64,000 bases of DNA, taken from the NCBI GenBank assembly GCA_938016515.1, contig CALILP010000068.1:1-64000 (forward strand), written 5' to 3'. This stretch comes from an uncultured Paracoccaceae bacterium. GTDB taxonomy: Bacteria > Pseudomonadota > Alphaproteobacteria > Rhodobacterales > Rhodobacteraceae. The notes under the pieces were generated by a model. It was given only the letters and a program-made list of their open reading frames with translations. It was not told where the DNA came from and did not search any database. The position numbers and the translations under genes are program-made. Numbering within the stretch: position 1 is the first letter of the stretch; each line of letters opens with the position of its first letter. This document shows, in pieces, positions 35,315-44,253 of the stretch.

Positions 35315-35938
35315 TCAAGAGACCTGATCGGCCCTCGTTTGCTGTTGCACATGCGCCCGCCACTTATTGCGAAGCCAAATCAGGCAAGCAAGGCTGGCGC
35401 ATGCTGCGATCACAATCCCAAAGAAGTTGCTTAGGATCGTGGCCACCTGGCTAATCTGCGTGGCAAACACAAAACCCAATCCAACGTACGCGACAGCCCA
35501 AATTGCAGCGCCTACAGTTGCGACGGACGTAAACGCTGCCCACTTCATTCCTCCAGCACCGCAGAGATAGCTGATGTAAGGACACGTCGGACTGAGGATA
35601 GTGTGGCTGAGCAAGACAGCCGTCTGCCCTTTCTCAGTCAACAGCGTCTCGCTTTTGTCCAGAACCGGTACCAAACGCGGCTTGCCCCTGATCCAATCCA
35701 ACAGCTTTGGCCCGACTTTGGCCGCCAATCGAAAGGCTATCTGGTCCCCGACCACGAAAGCGACGAAGGCCACAAGAACGACCTGCCACAGCGTCAAATC
35801 GCCAGCCGCAGCAAAGGCCCCAGATGCGAGAACCAGCATGGATGATGGAAGCGGGATAGCAAGGCAGGCAAGCGATACCACTGCAAACAGCAAGAACAGG
35901 CCATAGTCAGGTATCAAACCGAGGATCAGATCGGTCAT
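35315..35938 (-). CDS. DedA-family membrane protein
   Basis: A 207-residue integral membrane protein of the DedA/VTT family, now linked to undecaprenyl phosphate or lipid translocation. Features are LACLAIPLPSSMLVLASGAF, VGDQIAFRLAAKVG, and the re-entrant-loop region LLSHTILSPTCPYISYLCGAGG with membrane helices on either side. The canonical GRFxPxxR is replaced by SHTILSPTCP, so it belongs to a divergent branch. Its ATG overlaps the upstream small gene by 4 bp. Confidence 0.85.
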   Translation of the reverse strand: MTDLILGLIPDYGLFLLFAVVSLACLAIPLPSSMLVLASGAFAAAGDLTLWQVVLVAFVAFVVGDQIAFRLAAKVGPKLLDWIRGKPRLVPVLDKSETLLTEKGQTAVLLSHTILSPTCPYISYLCGAGGMKWAAFTSVATVGAAIWAVAYVGLGFVFATQISQVATILSNFFGIVIAACASLACLIWLRNKWRAHVQQQTRADQVS

Positions 35939-36291
35939 TGTGAATTCGCCCGATGATCAGCTGCAGCGGCGCGCACAATCTCGGTCAATTCTTCAAGCGT
36001 CACACCCATCTCAGCCGCGATATCCCGCATTGGCATTCCGCGTTGATCCATCGATGTCAGTCCAAGAATATCAGCCACCAAAGGGCGTGGAAGATCATAG
36101 GTCAGGACAACATACCGCGGTGTCATCCACCCCTTTAACTGGGCGTCTTGGTTTCGGGGGTCGTTGAAGTAAAGAAAGTCGCTGATGAAGACAAAAGCAA
36201 ACCAAAGGGCCGCCAGACTAAACAGAACAAAACATCCGACCGCCAGCCAGTGCTTGCGCACAAATGAACGAAAGTGAGCAGAAAAGATCAT
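35935..36291 (-). CDS. Small membrane-anchored protein
   Basis: A 118-residue protein with one strong membrane helix (about residues 16-36) and a soluble C-terminal part. That part ends in a helix-turn-helix-like stretch, MRDIAAEMGVTLEELTEIVR. No family recognised. It is translationally coupled to the downstream dedA-type gene (4-bp overlap), so it may assist that protein. A GTG 6 nt upstream of the chosen ATG is an alternative start. Confidence 0.75.
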   Translation of the reverse strand: MIFSAHFRSFVRKHWLAVGCFVLFSLAALWFAFVFISDFLYFNDPRNQDAQLKGWMTPRYVVLTYDLPRPLVADILGLTSMDQRGMPMRDIAAEMGVTLEELTEIVRAAAADHRANSQ

Positions 36292-36309
36292 TGCCACCCC
36301 GGAACGCCT

Positions 36310-36810
36310 TTACGCTTCCTGCGCCAGCCGCTGTTCCAACACATCAAAGGGGACACCTGGTTCATCCTTTGCGCCACGGATCACCAGCGACGTTTTGACG
36401 GATGCCACGTTCGGCGCGCTCGTCAGCTCTTCGGTGAGGAAACGCTGGAAAGAGCGTAAGTCAGGCGCCACGCACTTCAGGACAAAATCAACTTCCCCAT
36501 TCAGCATGTGGCACTCGCGGACCAGCGGCCAGCTCTGGCACATGTCCTCAAAGGCGCTCAGATCGACTTCGGCTTGGCTGACCAAGCCAACCATTGCAAA
36601 CACCTGCACTTCGAACCCCAGCTCGCGCGGGTCGACATCTGCATGATAGCCGCGAATAAAGCCCGATTCTTCCAAAGTGCGGACGCGGCGCAGACAAGGC
36701 GGGGCAGATATCCCAACGCGTTTGGCCAATTCGACATTGGTCATGCGACCGTCGGCTTGTAACTCGGACAAGATCATCCGATCAATTTCGTCAAGCTTTT
36801 GCCCAGGCAT
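36310..36810 (-). CDS. Lrp/AsnC-family transcriptional regulator
   Basis: A 166-residue DNA-binding protein. The N-terminal HTH is [20 protein letters not shown] then [20 protein letters not shown], and the C-terminal RAM ligand-binding domain includes [19 protein letters not shown] and the [15 protein letters not shown] loop. Lrp-type proteins sense amino acids. It is divergent from trxB with 193 bp between starts, an arrangement I recall across Rhodobacteraceae, so it may control itself and trxB. Confidence 0.93.
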   Translation of the reverse strand: MPGQKLDEIDRMILSELQADGRMTNVELAKRVGISAPPCLRRVRTLEESGFIRGYHADVDPRELGFEVQVFAMVGLVSQAEVDLSAFEDMCQSWPLVRECHMLNGEVDFVLKCVAPDLRSFQRFLTEELTSAPNVASVKTSLVIRGAKDEPGVPFDVLEQRLAQEA

Positions 36811-37003
36811 CCCGTTCCCCCTTGGAGATTTCCAAATATATCCGCAGGTGGCGATGCCTGCGCAACAATATTACATATATGCGCAATTTTGGAACACGCA
36901 AGGGTTTCCGGCGGAACGCGGTCCCGAAAGCGTGATGACGCCTTTTATCCGGACGAACCCGCAGTTATATCTTTGGCCGCACTGGATCGAAAGGCTGCCA
37001 CCC

Positions 37004-37972
37004 ATGTCCACGACACGTCATACCAAAGTCCTGATCATCGGCTCCGGCCCTGCTGGCTACACTGCCGGCGTCTATGCCGCGCGTGCGATGCTTGAACCTG
37101 TATTGGTGCAAGGCATCGAACCCGGCGGTCAGCTGACCACGACGACAGAAGTTGAAAACTGGCCCGGCGACACGCAAGTCCAAGGCCCCGACCTGATGAT
37201 CCGGATGGAGGCCCACGCCCGCGAGATGGGCTGCGACATCGTGGGCGACATCATCACGTCGCTTGACCTTTCCAAACGGCCGTTCACCGCCCAATCAGAC
37301 AGTGGAACCGTTTACACGGCTGATGCCGTCATCCTGTGCACGGGCGCGCGCGCCAAGTGGCTGGGCTTGCCGTCTGAAGAGAAATTCAAAGGCTTCGGCG
37401 TCTCAGCCTGTGCCACCTGCGACGGATTCTTTTATCGCGGACAAGAGATCGTCGTGGTAGGCGGCGGCAATACGGCTGTGGAAGAGGCGCTGTTCCTTAC
37501 CAACTTCGCCTCCAAGGTCACGTTGGTGCACCGTCGCGATGAACTGCGGTCCGAGAAGATCCTGCAAGACCGCCTGTTCAAGAACCCCAAAATCGAACCC
37601 CTGTGGTTCCACGAGGTCGAAGAAGTCGTCGGCGGCGACACCCCCCTTGGCGTTGAGGGCGTGCGCGTGAAGCACACCAAAACCGGCGAGATCACAGAGA
37701 TCCCCGCCAAAGGCATCTTCATCGCGATTGGTCACGCCCCTGCTTCCGAACTGGTGAAAGACCAGTTGGAGACGCACAATGGCGGCTACGTGAAAGTCGA
37801 GCCGGGGACGACACGGACAGCGGTGCCGGGTGTGTTCGCGGCAGGTGATCTGACGGATCACGTCTACCGTCAGGCTGTGACGTCAGCAGGCATGGGCTGC
37901 ATGGCAGCGCTGGACGCAGAGAAATTCCTGGCCGAGCAAGAAGACGCAAGCGAGGCCGTTGCTGCGGAGTAA
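37004..37972 (+). CDS. trxB: Thioredoxin-disulfide reductase
   Basis: A 322-residue FAD enzyme passing electrons from NADPH to thioredoxin. Motifs are the FAD loop [16 protein letters not shown] (about residues 14-29), the redox-active CATCDG near residue 140, the NADPH loop [13 protein letters not shown] near 157, and [20 protein letters not shown] near the C-terminus. The length is standard. The start at 37004 ([13 protein letters not shown]) is fixed by homology. Two short palindromic repeats follow its stop codon. Confidence 0.97.
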   Translation: MSTTRHTKVLIIGSGPAGYTAGVYAARAMLEPVLVQGIEPGGQLTTTTEVENWPGDTQVQGPDLMIRMEAHAREMGCDIVGDIITSLDLSKRPFTAQSDSGTVYTADAVILCTGARAKWLGLPSEEKFKGFGVSACATCDGFFYRGQEIVVVGGGNTAVEEALFLTNFASKVTLVHRRDELRSEKILQDRLFKNPKIEPLWFHEVEEVVGGDTPLGVEGVRVKHTKTGEITEIPAKGIFIAIGHAPASELVKDQLETHNGGYVKVEPGTTRTAVPGVFAAGDLTDHVYRQAVTSAGMGCMAALDAEKFLAEQEDASEAVAAE

Positions 37973-37977
37973 CGGAT

Positions 37978-38002
37978 GTAGGGTGTGCATTCATTGCGCA
38001 CC
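37978..38002. repeat. Short palindromic repeat GTAGGGTG..., copy 1
   Basis: A 25-bp unit: GTAGG, then GTGTGCA, TTCAT, TGCGCAC, C, a hairpin with near-perfect 7-bp arms. It is 6 bp after the trxB stop codon. The same unit recurs at 38041-38065, and a variant at 49739-49763. Confidence 0.75.
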
Positions 38003-38040
38003 CCTTGGCCTTTGATCTGATCGCAAACGAGGCAGATACC

Positions 38041-38065
38041 GTAGGGTGCGCATTCATTGCGCACC
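38041..38065. repeat. Short palindromic repeat GTAGGGTG..., copy 2
   Basis: A direct repeat of the unit at 37978, 63 bp later and differing by one base (GTGCGCA for GTGTGCA), which makes its stem GGTGCGCA/TGCGCACC perfect. Confidence 0.8.
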
Positions 38066-38200
38066 TTCACGCCGGGCGACCCACAAGACACGGCCCCTTC
38101 GACTGCTTCAGGCGTCGGTTTGTTTCTGGATAAAACACACCCTCTGCCGCGAAGGGACATTTGCCACCATAAAGCAACATTCGGCCCCCGCAGAATGTTT

Positions 38201-38246
38201 GTTCTTGCATGAACGCACTTTTCGGCCAATACGTTCACTCGTGAAC
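38201..38246 (+). promoter_or_regulatory. Paired operator-like dyads upstream of the HTH-SAT frame
   Basis: Two 14-bp dyads with GTTC/GAAC ends: GTTCTTGCATGAAC (38201-38214) and GTTCACTCGTGAAC (38233-38246). Their centres are 32 bp apart, three helical turns. They lie 35-80 bp before the MarR-type HTH frame, so autoregulation is a reasonable guess. A third, looser dyad AACATTC/GAATGTT is at 38176-38199. Confidence 0.5.
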
Positions 38247-38280
38247 AAAGTTTGAGTCGTCCCTAGTTTCTGTCCGAGTA

Positions 38281-38652
38281 TTGCCCGTGTCTGCACCCGT
38301 CACCAAAGCCAGCCTTGAAGAGCAGGATCACCTGTTTCGCTTGCTCCGCCAGCTTGATCTGGCACCGGTTGCCAGTCAACGGGGCTTGGCGGAAAGCATC
38401 GGCGTGTCGCTCGGTCGCCTCAACACACTTCTGCGCACCGCCACCGAGGCGGGCTTTGTCGAAATAACCGATCACAACGGCCCCGACCGGCGGCAGCGTG
38501 TTGCATACGCGCTCACCTCCAAAGGGGCCTCTGAAAAGATCCACCTCACCGATTCATTTCTGGCCAGAAAGCTTGCGGAATACGACGCCCTGCATGCGGA
38601 ACTGACCGGCACCACCTCTGGCCTCAGCCCTTTAACCAATAGGACCAATTTG
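38281..38652 (+). other. In-frame MarR-type HTH segment preceding SAT/APS kinase
   Basis: An open frame of 124 codons that runs without a stop into the SAT/APS-kinase frame. It begins TTG at 38281 or GTG at 38287. The translation (LEEQDHLFRLLRQLDLAPVA, SQRGLAESIGVSLGRLNTLL, then SFLARKLAEYDALHAEL) matches the winged-helix proteins known as MarR-family EPS-associated regulators, which are normally separate and about 110 residues long. Here there is no stop codon after the domain. Either the product is an HTH-SAT-APSK fusion of 694 residues, or the two overlap as one frame with internal initiation at 38653, where AGGA lies 8 nt upstream. Both may occur. Confidence 0.7.
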
Positions 38653-40365
38653 ATGACAACCAACAACCTTGCCCCCATCCCAGAGCTTTATGTCTCTTAC
38701 GACAGCGCCCAGAAAATGAAGATGGAAGCGGCTGACCTGGCCTCTCACGATCTGACACCGCGCCAGATCTGCGATCTGGAGCTCTTGATGAACGGCGGTT
38801 TTAACCCGCTCAAAGGGTTCTTGTCCCAAGAAGACTACAACGGTGTTGTGGAAAACATGCGTTTGGCTGACGGCTCGCTGTGGCCAATGCCGATCACGCT
38901 GGACGTGTCCGAAAAAGAGGCAGACACCATCGAAGTCGGTCAAGACATCGCCCTGCGCGACCAAGAAGGTGTGATCCTCGCGACCATGACCGTCACCGAC
39001 AAGTGGACACCAAACAAAGCACGCGAGGCTGAAAAAGTCTTCGGTGCCGACGACAGCGCCCACCCTGCCGTGAACTACCTGCACAACCAAGCGGGCAACG
39101 TGTACCTCGGCGGCCCAATAACCGGCATCCAGCAGCCCGTTCACTACGATTTCCGCGCACGCCGCGACACACCAAACGAGCTGCGCGCCTATTTCCGCAA
39201 AATGGGCTGGCGCAAGGTCGTGGCGTTCCAAACCCGCAACCCCCTGCACCGCGCCCACCAGGAACTGACATTCCGTGCGGCCAAAGAGGCACAGGCCAAC
39301 CTGCTGATCCACCCCATCGTTGGCCTGACAAAGCCGGGTGATATCGACCACTTCACCCGTGTACGCTGCTACGAAGCAGTCCTTGACCAGTACCCGGCGT
39401 CCACGACAGCGATGTCCCTGCTGAATCTCGCCATGCGTATGGCTGGCCCACGCGAGGCGGTTTGGCACGGTCTGATCCGCAAAAACCACGGCTGCACCCA
39501 CTTCATCGTCGGTCGCGACCATGCCGGTCCCGGTGCCAACTCTGCGGGTGAGGATTTCTACGGCCCATACGATGCACAGGAACTCTTCCGCGAGCATCAG
39601 GAAGAAATGGGCATCGAAATGGTCGACTTTAAGCACATGGTTTATGTGCAAGACCGCGCCCAATACGAACCGGCAGACGAGATCGCGGACAAGGACGAGG
39701 TCACCGTCCTCAACATCTCGGGCACCGAACTGCGCCGCCGCTTGGCGGAAGGTCTGGAAATCCCCGAGTGGTTCTCTTTCCCGGCTGTCGTCGAAGAGCT
39801 GCGCAAGTCGCGTCCACCACGGGCAAGCCAAGGCTTTACCGTGTTCTTCACCGGCTTCTCTGGCTCCGGCAAGTCCACCATCGCCAATGCGCTTATGGTG
39901 AAACTGATGGAAATGGGCGGTCGCCCAGTGACATTGCTTGACGGTGATATCGTGCGCAAGAACCTGTCTTCCGAACTTGGCTTCTCGAAAGAGCACCGCG
40001 ATCTGAACATCCGCCGCATCGGATACGTGGCCTCTGAGATCACCAAAAACGGTGGCATCGCCATCTGCGCGCCGATTGCACCTTACGCGACAACCCGTCG
40101 GGCCGTGCGTGAAGACATCGAAGCTTTCGGTGCTTTCATCGAGGTCCACGTTGCCACAAGCATCGAGGAATGCGAACGCCGTGACCGCAAGGGCCTGTAC
40201 AAGCTTGCGCGCGAAGGCAAGATCAAGGAATTCACAGGCATTTCAGATCCTTACGACACCCCTGAAAACCCAGAGCTGTCGCTGGAGACCGAAAGCATCG
40301 AGGTGGACAACTGCGCACATCAGGTGATCCTGAAACTGGAAAGCATGGGTCTGATCAAAGCCTGA
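38653..40365 (+). CDS. Bifunctional sulfate adenylyltransferase / APS kinase
   Basis: A 570-residue enzyme (694 if read from 38281) making APS from sulfate and ATP, then phosphorylating APS to PAPS. The SAT part (about residues 1-385) has QTRNPLHRAHQELTF with the HxxH motif near 196-202 and GRDHAGPG. The C-terminal APS kinase has the Walker A GFSGSGKST at 401-409, LDGDIVRKNLS and ISDPYDTPENPEL. SAT-first fusions are typical of Rhodobacteraceae. The start at 38653 has AGGA 8 nt upstream and matches the usual family N-terminus (LAPIPELYVSYDSAQK). The open frame upstream encodes a regulator-like HTH. A terminator follows. Confidence 0.95.
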   Translation: MTTNNLAPIPELYVSYDSAQKMKMEAADLASHDLTPRQICDLELLMNGGFNPLKGFLSQEDYNGVVENMRLADGSLWPMPITLDVSEKEADTIEVGQDIALRDQEGVILATMTVTDKWTPNKAREAEKVFGADDSAHPAVNYLHNQAGNVYLGGPITGIQQPVHYDFRARRDTPNELRAYFRKMGWRKVVAFQTRNPLHRAHQELTFRAAKEAQANLLIHPIVGLTKPGDIDHFTRVRCYEAVLDQYPASTTAMSLLNLAMRMAGPREAVWHGLIRKNHGCTHFIVGRDHAGPGANSAGEDFYGPYDAQELFREHQEEMGIEMVDFKHMVYVQDRAQYEPADEIADKDEVTVLNISGTELRRRLAEGLEIPEWFSFPAVVEELRKSRPPRASQGFTVFFTGFSGSGKSTIANALMVKLMEMGGRPVTLLDGDIVRKNLSSELGFSKEHRDLNIRRIGYVASEITKNGGIAICAPIAPYATTRRAVREDIEAFGAFIEVHVATSIEECERRDRKGLYKLAREGKIKEFTGISDPYDTPENPELSLETESIEVDNCAHQVILKLESMGLIKA

Positions 40366-40385
40366 TCAGTGTCCGATGACAGTCG

Positions 40386-40415
40386 AAAGGCCCCGCCAAA
40401 TTGGTGGGGCCTTTT
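40386..40415 (+). terminator. Rho-independent terminator after SAT/APS kinase
   Basis: Stem AAAGGCCCC/GGGGCCTTT with inner CCAA/TTGG pairing, followed by TTTTGC, 20 bp after the stop codon at 40365. Confidence 0.85.
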
Positions 40416-40571
40416 GCATTTTTGAACCGCCATGCATGAAGTTAACGTTTCTTTCAGCACTCAGTGAAATTCTGCGCACCTGCTGGCATCACAACAGCCT
40501 GATTTGCATGTGATGCAAGAACGCCGTATAAGCGGCTAACAATAAAGAAAAAAAGAATTGAGCGCATCATC

Positions 40572-41030
40572 ATGAACAAGATTTTGAATACGGTTTGGGA
40601 AGACGTCGTGCATCCGTTTTTGCAACGCCCCAAACGGCTTCAGGTCGCCGCGCTTTGCCATCGTGGCAAAGGCGATGACAAAGAGGTTTTGATGATCACC
40701 AGTCGCGGTACAGGTCGCTGGATCATTCCCAAGGGATGGCCGATGCGTGGTCTCGACGATCACGAAGCTGCCCTTCAGGAAGCATGGGAAGAAGCAGGCG
40801 TGCGCAAAAGCGCCGCAAAACCAGACCCGATTGGCACCTATACCTACGACAAGGTTCAAGAGTCTGGCTGGTCCTATCCCGTTGAAACACTTGTCTATTC
40901 TGTGAAAGTGAACGATCTGGCCGAGACCTTTCCGGAAATGGACGAGCGTGACCGCAAATGGATGGCACCCCAAGAGGCCGCAAATCTGGTTCACGAAGAA
41001 GAGTTGAAAGCGATCCTGAAGCAGCTCTAG
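40572..41030 (+). CDS. NUDIX hydrolase
   Basis: A 152-residue NUDIX protein close to the diphosphoinositol/diadenosine polyphosphate hydrolase type (IIPKGWPMRGLDDHEAALQE with KGW). The Nudix box reads GLDDHEAALQEAWEEAGV: the metal-binding EAWEE is kept, but the Arg before it in the consensus REUxEE is Gln. The start is ATG at 40572 (MNKILNTVWEDVVHPFL). It is probably a single-gene unit between the SAT/APSK terminator and the phosphate transporter. Confidence 0.9.
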   Translation: MNKILNTVWEDVVHPFLQRPKRLQVAALCHRGKGDDKEVLMITSRGTGRWIIPKGWPMRGLDDHEAALQEAWEEAGVRKSAAKPDPIGTYTYDKVQESGWSYPVETLVYSVKVNDLAETFPEMDERDRKWMAPQEAANLVHEEELKAILKQL

Positions 41031-41113
41031 CCGCTTGTGACCTATCCAGAATAGTATTTGCTTTCTCACATTGAAGACCTCATAGCGTATCCCGCAATCC
41101 GGGGGACATTCGC

Positions 41114-42598
41114 ATGACAAACACGCAGGGCGATCCGCGCCATCTCGAAACGCTAGATCGCGATCTGGCCCGTTTTTCCAACCTCGAGATGGCGACGCAA
41201 TATGTCTCACGCCCTCTTGTCGGACCGGGTATTTCGCTTGTCTTTGTGGTGCTAGCAGGCATCGTCGCTGCCCTGTTTTTCGGACAGACCAATAATGCAA
41301 TGATTGTGGTAATTGCGGCGTGTTTTGGGGCGTATATGGCCCTCAACATTGGCGCAAACGATGTGGCGAACAACATGGGGCCTGCGGTTGGGGCAAATGC
41401 CTTGTCCATGGGCGGCGCCATCGCAATTGCAGTCATCTTTGAAAGCGCAGGCGCGCTGCTTGCCGGCGGGGATGTTGTCTCTACCATTGCGAAAGGCATC
41501 ATCGCGCCCGAAAGTATGGGCACGGCGAGCACGTTCATTTGGGCGATGATGGCGGCTCTTTTGTCAGCAGCGCTGTGGGTCAACCTTGCCACTTGGGTGG
41601 GTGCGCCGGTCTCGACGACCCATTCGGTCGTTGGTGGGGTCATGGGTGCAGGCATTGCGGCGGCCGGTTTCGCTGCGGTGTCTTGGCCGACAATGGGGGC
41701 TATTGCCGCAAGCTGGGTGATCTCGCCAGTGCTAGGCGGCGCAATTGCTGCATTCTTTTTGTTCATCATCAAGTCCCGGATCATCTATCAAGACGACAAG
41801 ATCGCGGCCGCGCGACGTTGGGTGCCCGTGCTGGTAGGGATTATGGCCGGGACGTTTGGGGCCTATCTTGCATTGAAGGGCCTGAAAAAGATCATCAAGA
41901 TCGATATGCCAACAGCCTTGCTGATTGGGGCCGCGATCGGCGTCGTGGTTTGGTTGGTGATGATCCCACTGATCCGAAAACAGTCAGAGGGTCTCGAAAA
42001 CCGGAACAAGTCACTCAAAGTATTGTTTGGCATCCCGCTTGTTGTCTCTGCCGCACTTCTCAGCTTTGCACACGGGGCCAATGATGTGGCCAATGCGGTC
42101 GGCCCGCTTGCGGCCATTGTGCAAGTGTCGCAATCCGGGGATTTTACCCATTCCTTCGGGATTCCCTTTTGGGTCATGATCATCGGGGCCTTCGGGATTT
42201 CCTTTGGTTTGTTCCTGTTCGGGCCAAAGCTGATCCGCATGGTCGGTGGGCAAATCACCAAGCTGAACCCGATGCGCGCTTACTGCGTCGCGCTGTCAGC
42301 CGCCATCACAGTAATTGTTGCAAGCTGGCTTGGGCTGCCTGTGTCTTCGACCCATATCGCGGTTGGCGGAGTCTTTGGTGTCGGCTTTTTCCGGGAATGG
42401 GACGCGGAACGTCGGATCCGCAAAGCACGGGCCACAATGCCGGACCGGGTCAGCTATGGCCCGGAAGAGCGGCGGCGGCGCAAACTGGTGCGCCGGTCAC
42501 ACTTCATGACAATCCTTGCAGCATGGGTGATCACAGTTCCGGCGGCAGCGCTTTTGTCCGGGCTTATCTTTGTCGCGATCAATGCCTTCACCGGCTAG
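41114..42598 (+). CDS. Inorganic phosphate transporter, PiT family
   Basis: A 494-residue inner-membrane phosphate permease with about 11 membrane helices. The two inverted PiT repeats each carry the family signature: GANDVANNMGPAVGANALSM near residue 80 and HGANDVANAVGPLAAI near residue 320, with SSTHIAVGGVFGVGFFREW near 415. Uptake is expected to be low-affinity and driven by cation symport. The N-terminus of about 35 soluble residues is longer than in E. coli PitA. No PhoU-like partner gene precedes it. Confidence 0.92.
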   Translation: MTNTQGDPRHLETLDRDLARFSNLEMATQYVSRPLVGPGISLVFVVLAGIVAALFFGQTNNAMIVVIAACFGAYMALNIGANDVANNMGPAVGANALSMGGAIAIAVIFESAGALLAGGDVVSTIAKGIIAPESMGTASTFIWAMMAALLSAALWVNLATWVGAPVSTTHSVVGGVMGAGIAAAGFAAVSWPTMGAIAASWVISPVLGGAIAAFFLFIIKSRIIYQDDKIAAARRWVPVLVGIMAGTFGAYLALKGLKKIIKIDMPTALLIGAAIGVVVWLVMIPLIRKQSEGLENRNKSLKVLFGIPLVVSAALLSFAHGANDVANAVGPLAAIVQVSQSGDFTHSFGIPFWVMIIGAFGISFGLFLFGPKLIRMVGGQITKLNPMRAYCVALSAAITVIVASWLGLPVSSTHIAVGGVFGVGFFREWDAERRIRKARATMPDRVSYGPEERRRRKLVRRSHFMTILAAWVITVPAAALLSGLIFVAINAFTG

Positions 42599-42613
42599 GC
42601 CCATCTAGCCCTA

Positions 42614-42639
42614 AAGGCACCCATTTCGGCGTGCCTTCT
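42614..42639 (+). terminator. Possible terminator after the phosphate transporter
   Basis: Stem AAGGCAC/GTGCCTT with a 10-nt loop, followed by CTT only. It lies between the convergent pit-type and DUF1150 genes. Weak T-run, so moderate support. Confidence 0.45.
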
Positions 42640-42651
42640 TGACACCAACGT

Positions 42652-42876
42652 CTAGTGAACAGTGACCGGCACCATGCTGTTCTCGCGCGCGAGGTGGAAG
42701 GCCAAGGTTCGGTTCGCAACAAGCGCGAGCTGTTCACCATCTGCGTTGTGGACTGAAAACAATGTCTCCAGATCGCCAGCTTCGGCCCGCAGGTCATCAG
42801 GCAGTTCAGAGGTTTCAACCTCTTTCACGTAGACGATATTCCGACCCATCTCTGCAAATTTCTGCTTCATATTCAT
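42652..42876 (-). CDS. DUF1150 family protein
   Basis: A 74-residue protein with the family core NIVYVKEVETSELPDDLRAE and LFSVHNADGEQLALVANRTL. DUF1150 proteins are found in alphaproteobacteria directly after small heat-shock genes, and this one starts 5 bp after the hsp20-type stop codon. The activity is unknown; a supporting role in the heat-shock response is inferred from position. Starts at ATG 42876 or 42870 are both possible. Confidence 0.9.
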   Translation of the reverse strand: MNMKQKFAEMGRNIVYVKEVETSELPDDLRAEAGDLETLFSVHNADGEQLALVANRTLAFHLARENSMVPVTVH

Positions 42877-42881
42877 ACCAC

Positions 42882-43295
42882 TTACCCCTTGCGTATCTTG
42901 ATCGTTTGAATGACGCGATCCGGTTCTGACCGGGTCAGGTCAACATGCAGCAGACCGTTTTCCATTACGGCCTCGCCCACATCAACACCGTCGGCCAGCA
43001 CAAAATTGCGTTGGAATTGGCGGGCAGCAATGCCCCGGTGCAAGAACACACGACCATCGGCATCTTCACTTTGACGACCACGAATGACCAAAGCGTTATC
43101 TTCAACGGTAATCGACAAATCCCGCTCTGCAAATCCAGCGACGGCCAGTGTGATCCGATACGACCATTCTGACGTTTGTTCGATGTTATAGGGGGGATAG
43201 CCGTCATTGCCGCTTTTTGCGGTGCGTTCGACCAATTGTTCCAGCTGTTCAAAGCCCAGCAGAAAGGGGTGGGTCCCCAAAGCTAATTTTGTCAT
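42882..43295 (-). CDS. Hsp20/alpha-crystallin small heat-shock protein
   Basis: A 137-residue chaperone of the IbpA/HspA type that holds unfolding proteins in the cytoplasm. The alpha-crystallin domain runs from about residue 34 (YPPYNIEQTSEWSYRITLAV) through DLSITVEDNALVIRGRQ to the AARQFQRNFVLADGVDV region. The C-terminal I-x-I motif is IQTIKIRKG. It starts MTKLALGTHPFLLGFEQL. It shares a transcript with DUF1150. No ROSE-type thermometer was clearly identified in the leader. Confidence 0.93.
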   Translation of the reverse strand: MTKLALGTHPFLLGFEQLEQLVERTAKSGNDGYPPYNIEQTSEWSYRITLAVAGFAERDLSITVEDNALVIRGRQSEDADGRVFLHRGIAARQFQRNFVLADGVDVGEAVMENGLLHVDLTRSEPDRVIQTIKIRKG

Positions 43296-43478
43296 GCGAC
43301 ACGTCCTTACATCAAAGCGACAGTCCAGCGGGCGTCCTGATTACAGCAACACCGCTAGAGAAAATATGGGGTCTGCGGTCTGATGTTGCAAGTGCTTCAA
43401 AGGCGAATGAATCACTAGGCGGATCCACCAAAACAACGCTATAACAAGACGTCACCGGTCGTTGTTGAAGGAACCTGC

Positions 43479-43697
43479 ATGAACACCTCTGCCAAAATGG
43501 AACAGGAAGAGGTGCTGCGCGTGGAACTGGCCGTCCTGCGACAGGAACATCGGGATCTGGATGATGCGATCCATGCGCTGCACGAACGCGGTGTGCCGGA
43601 CATGTTGACCCTGCAACGGCTCAAACGGCAAAAGCTGGCCCTGAAAGACAAGATCGCCATACTGGAAGATCGCGTCACACCTGACATTATCGCCTGA
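43479..43697 (+). CDS. DUF465 (YdcH-like) small coiled-coil protein
   Basis: A 72-residue helical protein with the DUF465 pattern: LRQEHRDLDDAIHALHERGV then DMLTLQRLKRQKLALKDKIA and the ending ILEDRV. These small antiparallel coiled-coil proteins are widespread and of unknown function. The start is ATG at 43479 (MNTSAKMEQEEVLR). Upstream of purE by 73 bp on the same strand; divergent from the hsp20-type gene. Confidence 0.87.
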   Translation: MNTSAKMEQEEVLRVELAVLRQEHRDLDDAIHALHERGVPDMLTLQRLKRQKLALKDKIAILEDRVTPDIIA

Positions 43698-43770
43698 CCG
43701 GATCACCCATTGCACCCGCAACCGGGCTGGCTATAGTGCCGCTTCCGCAACGGGTTAGGGCCTAGACGAC

Positions 43771-44253
43771 ATGGCAGACATCGCAATCGGGATCATCATG
43801 GGCAGCCAGTCTGACTGGCCTACCATGAAAGAAGCAGCCGACATGCTGGACGCCCTGCAGGTGCCATACGAGACTAAGATCGTCTCGGCCCACCGCACCC
43901 CGGATCGGCTGTGGGACTATGGCAAAACGGCTGTGGATCGGGGCCTGCAGGTGATTATCGCCGGTGCAGGTGGGGCCGCGCATTTGCCCGGCATGATGGC
44001 GTCGAAAACGCGGGTACCGGTGATCGGCGTGCCTGTGCAAACCAAGGCCTTGTCCGGCGTCGATAGTCTTTATTCCATCCTCCAAATGCCGCGTGGCTTT
44101 CCGGTGGCGACAATGGCGATTGGGGCGGCTGGTGCGGCGAACGCAGGCCTGATGGCTGCGGGTATTCTGGCCCTCCAAGACCCGGCGCTGGCACAACGCC
44201 TTGATCAATGGCGGACGGATTTGTCCGCCTCAATCCCGGATGCACCACAATGA
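43771..44253 (+). CDS. purE: N5-carboxyaminoimidazole ribonucleotide mutase
   Basis: A 160-residue enzyme moving the carboxyl group from N5-CAIR to C4 to give CAIR in purine synthesis. Motifs are [16 protein letters not shown] near the N-terminus, SAHRTPDRL (catalytic His near residue 41) and [14 protein letters not shown]. Length is typical for the class I enzyme. The stop codon overlaps the purK ATG by 4 bp, so the enzymes are made together. Confidence 0.97.
   Translation: MADIAIGIIMGSQSDWPTMKEAADMLDALQVPYETKIVSAHRTPDRLWDYGKTAVDRGLQVIIAGAGGAAHLPGMMASKTRVPVIGVPVQTKALSGVDSLYSILQMPRGFPVATMAIGAAGAANAGLMAAGILALQDPALAQRLDQWRTDLSASIPDAPQ

Noticed and set aside
38632-40149. 505-codon open frame antisense to SAT/APS kinase
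   Set aside because: Entirely within a certain gene on the other strand; composition rich in His, Cys and Val as expected of a reverse-frame shadow.
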